This document shows, one piece after another, positions 1-7,816 of a DNA stretch of 33,259 bases (the first letter of the stretch is position 1; each line of letters begins with the position of its first letter). This DNA comes from Candidatus Gastranaerophilales bacterium (GTDB lineage Bacteria; Cyanobacteriota; Vampirovibrionia; Gastranaerophilales; Gastranaerophilaceae): NCBI GenBank assembly GCA_944323675.1, contig CALUTK010000019.1, positions 1 through 33,259 of the forward strand, in the 5' to 3' direction. Both the position numbers and the translations under genes were made by a program. The notes below the pieces were generated by a model. It was not told where the DNA came from. It did no database searches and saw only the letters and a program-made list of their open reading frames with translations.

Positions 1-259
1 CGTTCACTCCTCGCCCATTTCTTGTCACCCCTCACCCGCCCTTCGGGCACCCTCTCCCTCAAGGGGAGAGGGAAGAAGAAAACCGTTCATCCGTTCAGGT
101 TTCAACTACTTTATATTGAACCACTCACCCCTCACCATTTACTCTTCACTTAACAAAAAGCTGGATTGCTTCGCTATCGCTCGCAATGATGCGTTCACCC
201 TCGCCCATTTTTTGTCACCCCTACCCCTCTCCCGTAGGGAGAGGGGGATTAGAGAAATG
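1..259. repeat. Intergenic repeat block with two copies of a GC-rich hairpin element
   Basis: No gene is visible here. Two related copies of one element lie at 1-72 and 192-247. Both begin CGTTCAC, continue with CTCGCCCATTT and TTGTCACCCCT, and end in a hairpin. The first hairpin has arms CCCTCTCCC (50-58) and GGGAGAGGG (64-72) around a TCAAG loop. The second has perfect 10-bp arms at 224-233 and 237-246 with a GTA loop. A third motif at about 163-189, with ATTGC and GCAAT ends around TTCGCTATCGCTC, resembles dispersed 'attgcttcgctcgcaatga' palindromes seen in many bacterial genomes (recalled, not searched). The block is far richer in G+C than its neighbours. Confidence 0.75.
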
Positions 260-1579
260 CTATAAAATCTTCACCGTATGAAATTTAAAAGCTTGAAATG
301 TGTCGGAAAAATAAGACTCTTCCATGCCGGCTTTTAATTTGAGAGACTTCATAAATTCACGTTTATCCGGCAAATCTTCCCATACGTCCGGAAGATATAC
401 GCTTTGGAATTCTCCGTCACGGATAATAATGCCGTCCTGAGATGGCGTAATTTTGTCGAGAAGTTCTTCCTCAGTTGAAAATATAATTCGCTCAGGATAC
501 GAAAGCAAGGAAACTTCAATATCTATATATGGAAATTCTTTCCCTGTCAGAGGCTCGAATCTTGTATCCTTAAAGGCTGCAGAATGCGCGTTTTCCTGCA
601 AATCTTTAAGCAAGGTTCTGTGCGGTACAACTGAACCTACGCAGCCGCGCAGTTCTCCCTCTATTGTAAGGGTTACAAAAACTGCTCCGGTTTCTTCAAA
701 TACTGCAGGATAGCCTATTTCTCCGAAATTTCCAATCTGAAGACCCGACATTATGCTTTTACGGCAGATATCAAGAATCATATCTCTGTAATACGTTTTT
801 AAATAATTGTTCTTATCCCCTTCATATAAAAACCAGCTTCCGTAGCCAACAACACGAGACGAATCTCCGGTCGCGGCGGCGGAATTCGTCAAGCCGATGC
901 GAATTAGTGAATATTTATTTTCTTTTGCAAAATCAACAAGCCCGCAAATCCCGACTGCCCCGCATGCCTGTTCCTCATCAAAATCCTTTATGTAACCCGT
1001 TTCTATCATTTGCGCTGTATATTTATCAATTTTATTTGCGTCCCGTTCAGGGTAAAAATGGCTTAAGTCAGACGAAATTACAAAGGATGTTTTTTTATCC
1101 CCCCAATAACTTTTTATAATTTCAGCAATATTTTTGTAGTTTTCGCATCCGTAAAGGACAGATATTATCTTTGCATTCGGGAAAAAGTATTTAATAAATG
1201 GAAGCTGTACTTCTATTGAATGTTCCTTTTCAAACGCTTCATTATCAATTGTAAAAATTTTCACTAAATCAGTGTTTACATCACAATTGCCAAGCGGAGT
1301 TTCAAATTCATCATAGTTACACGACACGCAGCCAAATAATCTTGCATAATGAGAAGGCGCAAAGATAAATATATTTTCACTATCAGGATTTAAATACTTA
1401 AACCCGTGTGCAGAAAGTGCTCCTGAAAAAATATACCCTGCGTGCGGCACAATAATTGCACGGGAATAATATCCGGAGTCATTTGCAACTTTTGAAAAAA
1501 AGTCGTCTATAATTTTTAGTAATTCTGTTTTATCTGCAGGATAAAATGTCCCCGCAGAGTTTGTCGTTTTGATTTTCAT
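260..1579 (-). CDS. MEMO-AMMECR1 fusion (AmmeMemoRadiSam system proteins B and A in one chain)
   Basis: The N-terminal half (about residues 1-258) is a MEMO domain, with AGTFYPAD, VPHAGY (His46), APSHY (His77), EHSIEVQLPF and SSDLSHF. These match the conserved metal-site histidine regions of the family. The C-terminal half (about 265-439) is an AMMECR1 domain carrying the hallmark LRGCVG and the FKDTRFEPL stretch. In many anaerobes these two domains occur with a radical SAM enzyme as the 'AmmeMemoRadiSam' set; their chemistry is unresolved, so no reaction is assigned. No radical SAM gene lies in this window. The gene follows ribD by 21 nt on the same strand, yet has its own -10-like TATAAT exactly 6 nt before the ATG and no Shine-Dalgarno sequence. 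It may therefore be both read through from ribD and transcribed as a leaderless mRNA. Confidence 0.9.
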   Translation of the reverse strand: MKIKTTNSAGTFYPADKTELLKIIDDFFSKVANDSGYYSRAIIVPHAGYIFSGALSAHGFKYLNPDSENIFIFAPSHYARLFGCVSCNYDEFETPLGNCDVNTDLVKIFTIDNEAFEKEHSIEVQLPFIKYFFPNAKIISVLYGCENYKNIAEIIKSYWGDKKTSFVISSDLSHFYPERDANKIDKYTAQMIETGYIKDFDEEQACGAVGICGLVDFAKENKYSLIRIGLTNSAAATGDSSRVVGYGSWFLYEGDKNNYLKTYYRDMILDICRKSIMSGLQIGNFGEIGYPAVFEETGAVFVTLTIEGELRGCVGSVVPHRTLLKDLQENAHSAAFKDTRFEPLTGKEFPYIDIEVSLLSYPERIIFSTEEELLDKITPSQDGIIIRDGEFQSVYLPDVWEDLPDKREFMKSLKLKAGMEESYFSDTFQAFKFHTVKIL

Positions 1580-1585
1580 AAAACT

Positions 1586-1614
1586 ATTATACCACTCTGC
1601 CTAAGTTTTCAAAA
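1586..1614 (-). promoter_or_regulatory. Putative promoter of the MEMO-AMMECR1 gene (leaderless type)
   Basis: On the minus strand an extended -10 (TGG TATAAT, hexamer at 1586-1591) lies 6 nt before the ATG at 1579. An upstream TTTTGA 17 nt before it, or TTGAAA at 15 nt, could serve as -35; this overlaps the end of ribD. With normal spacing the transcript would start at or within a base or two of the A of ATG. No Shine-Dalgarno sequence is present. Confidence 0.45.
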
Positions 1615-2650
1615 TAGGATAGTAAGTCAATAAAATATCTTGTCCAAAATGTTCGATACTATCTATTCTGAAATTATCACAAAGATTTATATCGTCAGCC
1701 TCTCGATAATCAAAACAGGAGCGTCCGCTGTTGTCGCCTAAAATTTTCGGCGCCATAAAATGATATATCTTATCCGCAAATTTTAATGCGGCACCATTCA
1801 AATGTCCGCCGGCCTCTATCAGGACACTCATTATTCGCATTTCGTATAATTTATTAAATATAAATTCTAAATCAAGCTTGCCTTCCTTAATAGGGGTTTT
1901 AATAAATTCAGCTCTGCCTTGAGGCTGTGACAACGATTCATCGTAAAATACGATTACCCGTTCATTATTATATATTTTATAACCATTAATTGTTTTTAAA
2001 TTTCTGTCGAGAATGATATTGCATTTATGAAGCATGGATGGATTATCCGCAATAACGGTAGCAGAAGAAGTTAATAAAGCATCATATCTGTTTCTTATTT
2101 TTTTTACCTCTTCTCTTGCAATATCCGATGTAATCCATTTAGAAGAACCGTTACAGGTCGCAATTTTGCCGTCGAGTGTTGAGGCTGTTTTTATGGCAAC
2201 AAAGGTTTTATGCTCTTTCATATTTTTTATAAACACTTCATTGAGTTTTTTACAATCATCTTCCAGAATTCCTGTAACAACTTCAATTCCTGCGTTTTTG
2301 AGTTTTCTAAACCCGTTGCCCGCGACAATGGGATTAACATCCGTCATCCCTGCTACAACTTTTTTTATTCCACGCTCAATAATCAAATCAACGCACGGCG
2401 GGGTTTTCCCAAAATGTGAACAAGGTTCAAGGTTAACAACAAGAGTTCCTCCTCTTGCTTCGTCATTATGAAGTTTCAATAAGGCATCGCGTTCAGCGTG
2501 ATTTTCGCCATACTTTTTGTGATAGCCCTCAGAAATAATGTTCCCGTCTTTATCGTAAATAACACATCCTACAAGAGGATTTGGCGCAACATTGCCTTCC
2601 CCGAGTTTTGCAAGTTCTATACATCGTTTCATTGATTTTTCATAGTTCAT
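1601..2650 (-). CDS. ribD: Bifunctional riboflavin biosynthesis deaminase/reductase RibD
   Basis: RibD carries out the second and third steps of riboflavin synthesis: deamination of the pyrimidine made from GTP, then NADPH-dependent reduction of the ribose side chain. The deaminase domain (about 1-140) shows the zinc-site signature HAE at 51-53 and PCSHFGKTPPC at 76-86 (Cys77, Cys86). The reductase domain (about 145-349) starts at VAIKTASTLDGKIAT and includes the KWITS and ADNPSM stretches. Length 349 aa is normal for the fused enzyme. No ribB, ribE or ribH neighbour and no FMN riboswitch is visible, so this gene stands apart from a rib operon. There is no Shine-Dalgarno sequence; TAAAAT lies exactly 6 nt before the ATG with an overlapping TATAAT 5 nt further upstream, so a leaderless transcript is possible. 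Confidence 0.94.
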   Translation of the reverse strand: MNYEKSMKRCIELAKLGEGNVAPNPLVGCVIYDKDGNIISEGYHKKYGENHAERDALLKLHNDEARGGTLVVNLEPCSHFGKTPPCVDLIIERGIKKVVAGMTDVNPIVAGNGFRKLKNAGIEVVTGILEDDCKKLNEVFIKNMKEHKTFVAIKTASTLDGKIATCNGSSKWITSDIAREEVKKIRNRYDALLTSSATVIADNPSMLHKCNIILDRNLKTINGYKIYNNERVIVFYDESLSQPQGRAEFIKTPIKEGKLDLEFIFNKLYEMRIMSVLIEAGGHLNGAALKFADKIYHFMAPKILGDNSGRSCFDYREADDINLCDNFRIDSIEHFGQDILLTYYPILKT

Positions 2651-2723
2651 AGTTGTATTTTATTATAAAAAATGCTATTTTAGTAGAGTAGTGTTATATT
2701 CAATTAATTAAGGAGAGAAGAGA

Positions 2724-3389
2724 ATGGTAGATTTAAAATACATTGGACACAGTGCTTTTGAATTCAAATCAAAAGATAAAGCAATTCTTGTAGACCCGCT
2801 TGTGTCTATTAACCCTAAATACGATTACCACGAAGCTAATATCGTTGATATCTTTGTTACCCACGCACATGCAGACCATCTGGGAGAAGCTGTTGAGATT
2901 GCAAAAGAGAAAAAAGCGACAATTACTGCAGTTCCTGAAATAACAAATCACATAGCTGAAAAGAAACTCAAGACCCGTCCGATTAACCTCGGAAGCTGGC
3001 TGAATTACGAATGGGGCCGCGCAATATTTTTACCTGCACACCATTCAAGTTCATTTGCTGACGGGGCTTACGGCGGAGTTGCAGCAAGCATTCTTTTTGA
3101 TATAGATGGTGTTAGAATTTTCCATGCCGGAGATACATGCCTTAATTCTGAATTCAAAACATATAAGGAATTATACAGACCAAACATAGCACTTCTTCCT
3201 ATAGGCGGAACTTATACTATGGATGTTGAACATGCTGTTGTAGCCGCTGACTGGTTAGGTGCAAAGACCGTTATACCTATGCACTACAACACCTTCCCTG
3301 AAATTCAGGCTGATTTGAAGAGATTCCTCCAGCTTATGCAGGTTAATAACACCCAGTGCTGCATTTTGAATCCTGAAGAAATTAAATAA
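2724..3389 (+). CDS. UPF0173-type metal-dependent hydrolase (metallo-beta-lactamase fold)
   Basis: This is a compact metallo-beta-lactamase-fold protein of 221 aa, typical of the YtkL/UPF0173 family, whose substrate is not established. Metal ligands are visible in order: THAHADH at 46-52 (the HxHxDH motif), His106 in PAHHSS, HAGDT at 134-138 and PMHY with His187. The first residues (LKYIGHSAFEF) match the family's usual N-terminus. A strong Shine-Dalgarno sequence (AAGGAGAG) ends several bases before the ATG. The gene is divergent from ribD, with only 73 bp between the two starts. A long-stem terminator follows it at 3415-3469, so it is probably monocistronic. Confidence 0.9.
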   Translation: MVDLKYIGHSAFEFKSKDKAILVDPLVSINPKYDYHEANIVDIFVTHAHADHLGEAVEIAKEKKATITAVPEITNHIAEKKLKTRPINLGSWLNYEWGRAIFLPAHHSSSFADGAYGGVAASILFDIDGVRIFHAGDTCLNSEFKTYKELYRPNIALLPIGGTYTMDVEHAVVAADWLGAKTVIPMHYNTFPEIQADLKRFLQLMQVNNTQCCILNPEEIK

Positions 3390-3414
3390 CTTCAATATTC
3401 ATTTAAATATTTTT

Positions 3415-3469
3415 AAAATATTACCACCTTTATCATTGTGAAGAAAGATATTTGGTGGTAATATTTTTT
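3415..3469 (+). terminator. Rho-independent terminator with an unusually large loop
   Basis: A 14-bp perfect stem (AAAATATTACCACC at 3415-3428 with GGTGGTAATATTTT at 3454-3467) encloses a 25-nt loop and runs directly into a T tract. It sits just after the UPF0173 gene. The loop is much longer than the usual 3-8 nt. Confidence 0.7.
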
Positions 3470-3516
3470 CTGACAGTAAAGCAAATATTTACGGCAGACT
3501 GCCGGAAGGGGATTTT

Positions 3517-4500
3517 ATGGATATCTTATTTATCATAGACCGAATTGAACTCAAATATTTTGAATTTAATAATCTTGTAACTAATTTCTGGCTTATAAGA
3601 GAATTCTTAAACGAAAATAAAAATGTTTATATAACAACGATTGATAAACTTCTCTTAAAAGGCAATAAAGCATATACTCACTGTTACGAAAGTTATCAGA
3701 AAAACGGGAATATTTTTTATGATAAAAATGATATCCTTAAAGAAATCAATGACTTTCAGCTTGTCATGTTCCGCCAAGATCCGCCTGTTGATTTGGATTA
3801 CATAAATTCAACCTACATATTTGATTTTGTGGACAGAAAGAAAACTTTCGTCATGAATGAACCGCGCGCAATAAGAGATTTTAACGAAAAACTGCACACA
3901 GTAGAATTTTTAGATTTAATGCCTACCAATATAGTAACTTCTTCAAAATCAGATATTATGGAATTTTTAAACGAGCACGGAGAAATTATCCTTAAACCTT
4001 TGAACAGATGCTTTGGCGCTGGCGTTATGTATCTTAAAAAAGGCGATAAAAATACAGCCGTCATAATTAATTCAATGACAAATAACAGTTCAACACTTTT
4101 AATGGTTCAAAAATATATCCCGAAAGCCGTATATGGGGATAAGAGAGTTCTAATACTCGGAGATAAGGTGCTTGATTATGCGGTACAAAAACTACCTTCT
4201 AATGACGATTTCAAATTCAATGACCACTGTGATTCAAATATTATAAAAGCAGAACTTTCAACCGTTGAAAAAGCGGCGTTTTCAATGGTTGCGGAAAGAT
4301 TAAATGATATGGGGCTTTATATGGCAGGGTTAGACGTTATCGACGGCAAAATCATCGAAATCAATGTTACAAGTCCGTGTTACTTCATAAAAGAAATAAA
4401 TGCCCACTTTGGCTGCGAACTTGAAAAAGAAATAACGTCATATATCTTTGCAAAACTAAATGCCCGAAATCTAGAGAGCTTCCTTTACGTCAGCCAGTAA
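3517..4500 (+). CDS. gshB: Glutathione-synthetase-like ATP-grasp ligase (GshB family)
   Basis: Over its length (327 aa) the protein follows the plan of prokaryotic glutathione synthetase, which joins gamma-glutamylcysteine and glycine using ATP. Visible markers are FRQDPPVDLDYI (the RxDPPxD motif of the N-terminal domain), MNEPRAIRDFNEKL, and the ATP-grasp core: KPLNRCFGAGVMYL, VQKYIP...GDKRVLILGDKVL and the metal-site strand GLDVIDGKIIEINVTSPC. Some positions differ from classical GshB; the glycine-rich loop is CFGAG rather than GxGG. A related peptide ligase is therefore possible, and no gshA is visible nearby. The Shine-Dalgarno GGAAGGGG sits before the ATG. The 3' end overlaps the convergent gene at 4471-5874 by 30 bp, so the two mRNAs are complementary at their ends. 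Confidence 0.82.
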   Translation: MDILFIIDRIELKYFEFNNLVTNFWLIREFLNENKNVYITTIDKLLLKGNKAYTHCYESYQKNGNIFYDKNDILKEINDFQLVMFRQDPPVDLDYINSTYIFDFVDRKKTFVMNEPRAIRDFNEKLHTVEFLDLMPTNIVTSSKSDIMEFLNEHGEIILKPLNRCFGAGVMYLKKGDKNTAVIINSMTNNSSTLLMVQKYIPKAVYGDKRVLILGDKVLDYAVQKLPSNDDFKFNDHCDSNIIKAELSTVEKAAFSMVAERLNDMGLYMAGLDVIDGKIIEINVTSPCYFIKEINAHFGCELEKEITSYIFAKLNARNLESFLYVSQ

Positions 4501-5874
4501 ATGCCAGTTCTCCTGACTAATATGAATCTTACTTTTTTTAAGCGCCAGCATAATATCATTATGGTTAGGGATAGAAGCTTTTATAGCGGCGTCGTAGAGC
4601 GCATTCCAGTATTTAATCCGTTCGGTCTGCGTTTTTACAGGATCTTTATATAAAATTTGCGAAATTTTATGATAATATCTCCGCGCAATCCTGTTTTCAG
4701 CAAGTTCTCTTATGCCGTTAAGAGGTTTTATACCGCCGTAATCTATTACACGGCCTTCAACTTCGTTATTTTTATTAAGAATTAAATCATCATGGAAAAG
4801 CCCGTACTTATAAAGGTTAATCTTTTTCGTTATCGGCGGAAGGGCTTTGTCAGAAAATTCCGATAACCCTACATTATTCAAAGTGTTCAAATAATATATA
4901 TCTATATAATTTGATTTTGTCATAGGATGTCCGGCAGAACGTTTGATAAATTGGGTGAGATTACTTTCTGGATTTACACCGTTGTATTTAATCTCGTCAA
5001 ACATTGTCTTTTCAATCAAATCTAAAAATTTTTGTTCTTCGTTTTTAATCTTCATTTTGCTGTAAATGTCAAGGAGAGATTTTTTATAAACTTCTTTTTT
5101 ATCTGGCGGAACAACTTTCACAGAGGCGTGGTCAAGTATATTTGTCACCACGCTCAGATAATTTTTAGGTTTAATGTTCTGAAAATATTCTTTCATAAGC
5201 GATAGAAGAACCTTTACCTGAGCCATGGAGCTTTCAGCTGATTTAAAACTCAAGAGGACTTTCGGATGAATAATATCATTGTCTGCTTCATCTGTAAAAC
5301 GAAGTTTAAATGCGTTTTTATATTTTCCCTGATCCAGATATGTAAGCTGAACTTTTTGATTTTCTTTCAATATGCCTGCGGAATGAAGTTTTTTTTCAAT
5401 AACCTTGCCAGCTTCATCAGAAATTGAAGCCAGAACCTCTTTATCAGGAGTAAATCTCTTGCGCATTTCAGTAATAATACGAGGAATTCTGTCAGGCTGG
5501 ATATTTATCTTTGCAATCTTTGGCAGGAAAGCATTTATAAGGTTATTAAGGTTCATTTTTTTTGCATTGTCAACCTTAATCTCTTCAATTTTAGCAAGAA
5601 TTTTATTTGCCTCGTTTAAAGCCTCTTTCACCTGTGCAATTTTTGCAGCGTTTTCAGCCTTTGAATTTGTCCTAAAGAGGCAGAATAAATCCTTTGGCAA
5701 GTTTCCTACACTGCCTTTTTCTCTTACTGAAATCTCACTCAGCTTTTCAAGGTAATCCGGATTTATAGTAATCCTTTTTGACATTATACTTGTCAAACCC
5801 TGAAAAGACTGTGCGTTTTTATATTGATTGTTATTGGAGTAACTTATTTGCACACAGATTAACCTTATTTTCAT
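4471..5874 (-). CDS. Unknown 467-aa protein with faint kinase-like motifs and an N-terminal SFQG motif
   Basis: I do not recognise a named family. The N-terminus has the short motif NAQSFQGL at 20-27; similar aromatic-Gly motifs near the start are, from memory, common in large gut Gastranaerophilales proteins. Residues 60-125 are a Lys/Glu/Ala-rich helical stretch. From about 175 a kinase-like order appears: a possible nucleotide-loop strand (YLDQGKYKNAFKLRF, 179-193), a lysine-bearing strand (KVLLSFKSAES, 205-215), then HDDLILNKNN (361-370) and VIDYGG (376-381). The last two resemble the HxD...N catalytic loop and the DFG metal motif of kinase or aminoglycoside-phosphotransferase folds. The spacing of the Asn is not canonical, so activity is uncertain. 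No signal peptide or membrane segment is seen, and no clear Shine-Dalgarno sequence precedes the ATG. The kinase fold is inference only. Confidence 0.75.
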   Translation of the reverse strand: MKIRLICVQISYSNNNQYKNAQSFQGLTSIMSKRITINPDYLEKLSEISVREKGSVGNLPKDLFCLFRTNSKAENAAKIAQVKEALNEANKILAKIEEIKVDNAKKMNLNNLINAFLPKIAKINIQPDRIPRIITEMRKRFTPDKEVLASISDEAGKVIEKKLHSAGILKENQKVQLTYLDQGKYKNAFKLRFTDEADNDIIHPKVLLSFKSAESSMAQVKVLLSLMKEYFQNIKPKNYLSVVTNILDHASVKVVPPDKKEVYKKSLLDIYSKMKIKNEEQKFLDLIEKTMFDEIKYNGVNPESNLTQFIKRSAGHPMTKSNYIDIYYLNTLNNVGLSEFSDKALPPITKKINLYKYGLFHDDLILNKNNEVEGRVIDYGGIKPLNGIRELAENRIARRYYHKISQILYKDPVKTQTERIKYWNALYDAAIKASIPNHNDIMLALKKSKIHISQENWHLLADVKEAL

Positions 5875-6088
5875 CAGAAATAAAAAAGCTCAAGATAAAA
5901 AGTTGCACAAATGGTGGTATTATATTAAAAATTATTAAGCAAAAAATAATTGCATCAAGATAAGTGAGAACGACATTGCTCACTGCAAAGTATTATACTT
6001 CCACTCCTCACACTTCACTCATAACATTTGTAATTTGCAGTGTGCGTGCGTCTTAGCGTGAGGTATTATTATACATAAATGCCGGAAT
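5875..6088. other. Intergenic region with inverted repeats
   Basis: This gap holds no gene. CACTGCAAA (5981-5989) and TTTGCAGTG (6034-6042) form a 9-bp inverted repeat. Inside it AAGTAT-T-ATACTT (5988-6000) is a near-perfect palindrome. The region separates the starts of the 467-aa gene from the end of the pectate-lyase-like gene; it has no T-tract terminator that I can support. Confidence 0.5.
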
Positions 6089-7591
6089 TCAAGATTTTTT
6101 CAGCACATTAACCATTTTTAGCACATTCAGCCAGAATAAGTCTCTGGACGGCACAGGCATTCTGTTTTGATGAGAAGTTATATGCTCAACCAGACTGTTC
6201 ATATAAACTTCCAAATTTGTATAATCTTTTTGCCTGCGGTTAAACTGGTTTCCGTCTTTAGGATTACGTGGATTCAGCCCGTGTGAAATTTCCCAGCTGT
6301 CCGGAATACCGTCTCCATCTGAATCTTTTAACGCTTTTGCCTTTGAATAAGGTTTGTAGCCGCCGACATCAGCCGGAGAATCAATTATACCGTTTTTACT
6401 GCCTCTGGAACCCTGATCCGGAAATCTGTTCGTTGTTATATTTAAGACCAGACGTATATCAACATTGTCCTTTTTCTTTGAGGCACCTGCATATCTTAAA
6501 ACATTTATAAAAGCTCTGTTTGCCGTATGCAAAGTGACAGGTGCATGGAAAAATTGTCTCCAGGATAAATTCGGGTGCTTGCCTTCTTTAATATATTGCT
6601 GGTTAGGATAGACGCCCATCCAGTTATCATTTGTATTTAACGGATTGTTATATACAAAGTTTCCATAAAGATACAAATTAGGATTGGCAGAGCCGTCTGC
6701 GACTTTAGTATTATCCGGATATATTCTTATAATCTGGCTTTTTGTCGGAAGGATTGATGCCGGTCCGCTTTTATAGTAATTGTTTACAAGATTAAATCTG
6801 CCGCGCAGTATTCCTTCCGAGGAATTATCATCCCAGTTAACAATTACGTTATTTCTGAAATCAACAAGCTGTGAAAATGAACTGCTTGTTAAACTCATGT
6901 TTTCAAAATAAGGGTTTTGACGTGCATTGCTGACAAAAAGATTGTGGTGGAAGGAAGAAGATAACCCGCCGAGTTTTGCGCCTGCGCCGTTATACCCTTC
7001 TCCCGTAACATTCAGAGCTTCGCTGATTATACACCACTGCATAGTCAAAAGAGCATTATTTTGAATATTTATATTTTGCATTGTAGACCAGCTTATTGAG
7101 CAATGATCAATCATAATTCTTTGCCTGTTCTGAACAACCAGTGCGGAATTCTGGCTTGCTTCACCAAGTCTTAGCCGCAAAAATCTTATAATTACGTTAT
7201 CTGCATTAACTATCAGCGGATAATTTTTTATACAGATACCTGTACCGGGAGAAGTCTGGCCGGCTATTGTTATATTATTGTGCTTAATTTCCAGAGGCGC
7301 ATTCAAAGAAATTACCCCTGAAACATCAAAGACAACAGTTCTGCGGCCGGGCTGGGAGACTGCATAACGGAGAGTACCCGGAAAATTTCCATCTTTCAGG
7401 GTAGTTACATGATAAACTTTACCGCCTCTGCCGCCTTGTATAAATGCACCGAAACCTTCTGCACCAGGAAATGCAAAATAAGTTTTAGGAACCAGTATCA
7501 TCATCCATATTACAAAAATAAATACTGCTAAAACTCCAATTCCAAATAATATAAGTAACGCGAGATTTCTTTTAGAAATTTTATGCTTCAT
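6089..7591 (-). CDS. Pectate-lyase-like right-handed beta-helix protein with N-terminal membrane anchor
   Basis: The chain resembles secreted PL1-type pectate lyases, which cleave polygalacturonate by beta-elimination with calcium. A hydrophobic segment (about residues 10-33) is followed at once by FAFPGAEGFGAFIQGGRGGKVYHVT, the usual start of the mature domain. Further markers are TLRYAV, the PL1-like IMIDHCSISWS, and SFHHNLFVSNARQNP, where the Arg may match the catalytic arginine. The C-terminal part carries DSDGDGIPDSWE, a thrombospondin-type-3-like calcium motif. The ATG at 7591 is chosen because GGGGGA lies just upstream. A TTG further out at 7618 lies inside the predicted -10 of a strong promoter and cannot be the start. 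The protein is probably surface- or periplasm-located. Substrate is inferred from the family; a relative of the fold with another glycan target is possible. Confidence 0.85.
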   Translation of the reverse strand: MKHKISKRNLALLILFGIGVLAVFIFVIWMMILVPKTYFAFPGAEGFGAFIQGGRGGKVYHVTTLKDGNFPGTLRYAVSQPGRRTVVFDVSGVISLNAPLEIKHNNITIAGQTSPGTGICIKNYPLIVNADNVIIRFLRLRLGEASQNSALVVQNRQRIMIDHCSISWSTMQNINIQNNALLTMQWCIISEALNVTGEGYNGAGAKLGGLSSSFHHNLFVSNARQNPYFENMSLTSSSFSQLVDFRNNVIVNWDDNSSEGILRGRFNLVNNYYKSGPASILPTKSQIIRIYPDNTKVADGSANPNLYLYGNFVYNNPLNTNDNWMGVYPNQQYIKEGKHPNLSWRQFFHAPVTLHTANRAFINVLRYAGASKKKDNVDIRLVLNITTNRFPDQGSRGSKNGIIDSPADVGGYKPYSKAKALKDSDGDGIPDSWEISHGLNPRNPKDGNQFNRRQKDYTNLEVYMNSLVEHITSHQNRMPVPSRDLFWLNVLKMVNVLKKS

Positions 7592-7617
7592 ACTTCCCCC
7601 AAAATAATTCCTAACCA

Positions 7618-7646
7618 ATTGTATAAATATATATCCGAACTGGCAA
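7618..7646 (-). promoter_or_regulatory. Sigma70-type promoter of the pectate-lyase-like gene
   Basis: On the minus strand TTGCCA (7641-7646), a 17-nt spacer and TACAAT (7618-7623) make a near-consensus promoter, followed by about 26 nt to the ATG at 7591. This supports the shorter start. Confidence 0.65.
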
Positions 7647-7756
7647 AATATTTACATTAATACATAATTATCTTTTTTATTTCATATATAATATTAATAT
7701 AAACTGTTCGAAAAAATTTCACAATAAGGGATGTGTGCAAAATTTTTGAGTGGCTT

Positions 7757-7816
7757 ATGAAAATGGGAGCCGGCCAAAGCGGCGTTACCGGATTAAAACG
7801 AGGGGATTTGTTATGA
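7757..7816 (+). CDS. Possible 19-codon upstream ORF / leader peptide
   Basis: An ATG at 7757 opens a frame reading MKMGAGQSGVTGLKRGDLL, whose TGA stop overlaps the ATG of the GH13 gene as ATGA. Only a weak GAGTGG-like ribosome site precedes it. The GCCGG/GCGGC-rich DNA here can also fold into a hairpin (GCCG-loop-CGGC). It could be a translated leader coupling ribosomes onto the GH13 start, or a structured untranslated leader that is open by chance. No known riboswitch class was recognised. Confidence 0.3.
   Translation: MKMGAGQSGVTGLKRGDLL

Noticed and set aside
1-250. CRISPR array in the left repeat block
   Set aside because: There are only two units, with unequal spacing and internal hairpins of different sequence; no cas gene is present.
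7592-7618. Longer pectate-lyase start at TTG 7618
   Set aside because: The TTG overlaps the predicted -10 box, and a ribosome site lies directly before the ATG at 7591.
7680-7812. Riboswitch (for example c-di-GMP type) in the GH13 leader
   Set aside because: GAGCCGGCC...CGGCG...TTACCGG recalls the 3' part of a GEMM element, but the conserved A-rich and GGGCAAACC-type parts are absent. Only a short hairpin can be supported.
7750-7812. Longer GH13 start at GTG 7750
   Set aside because: It would place 21 basic residues ahead of the signal peptide and ignore the AGGGGA site just before the ATG at 7813.
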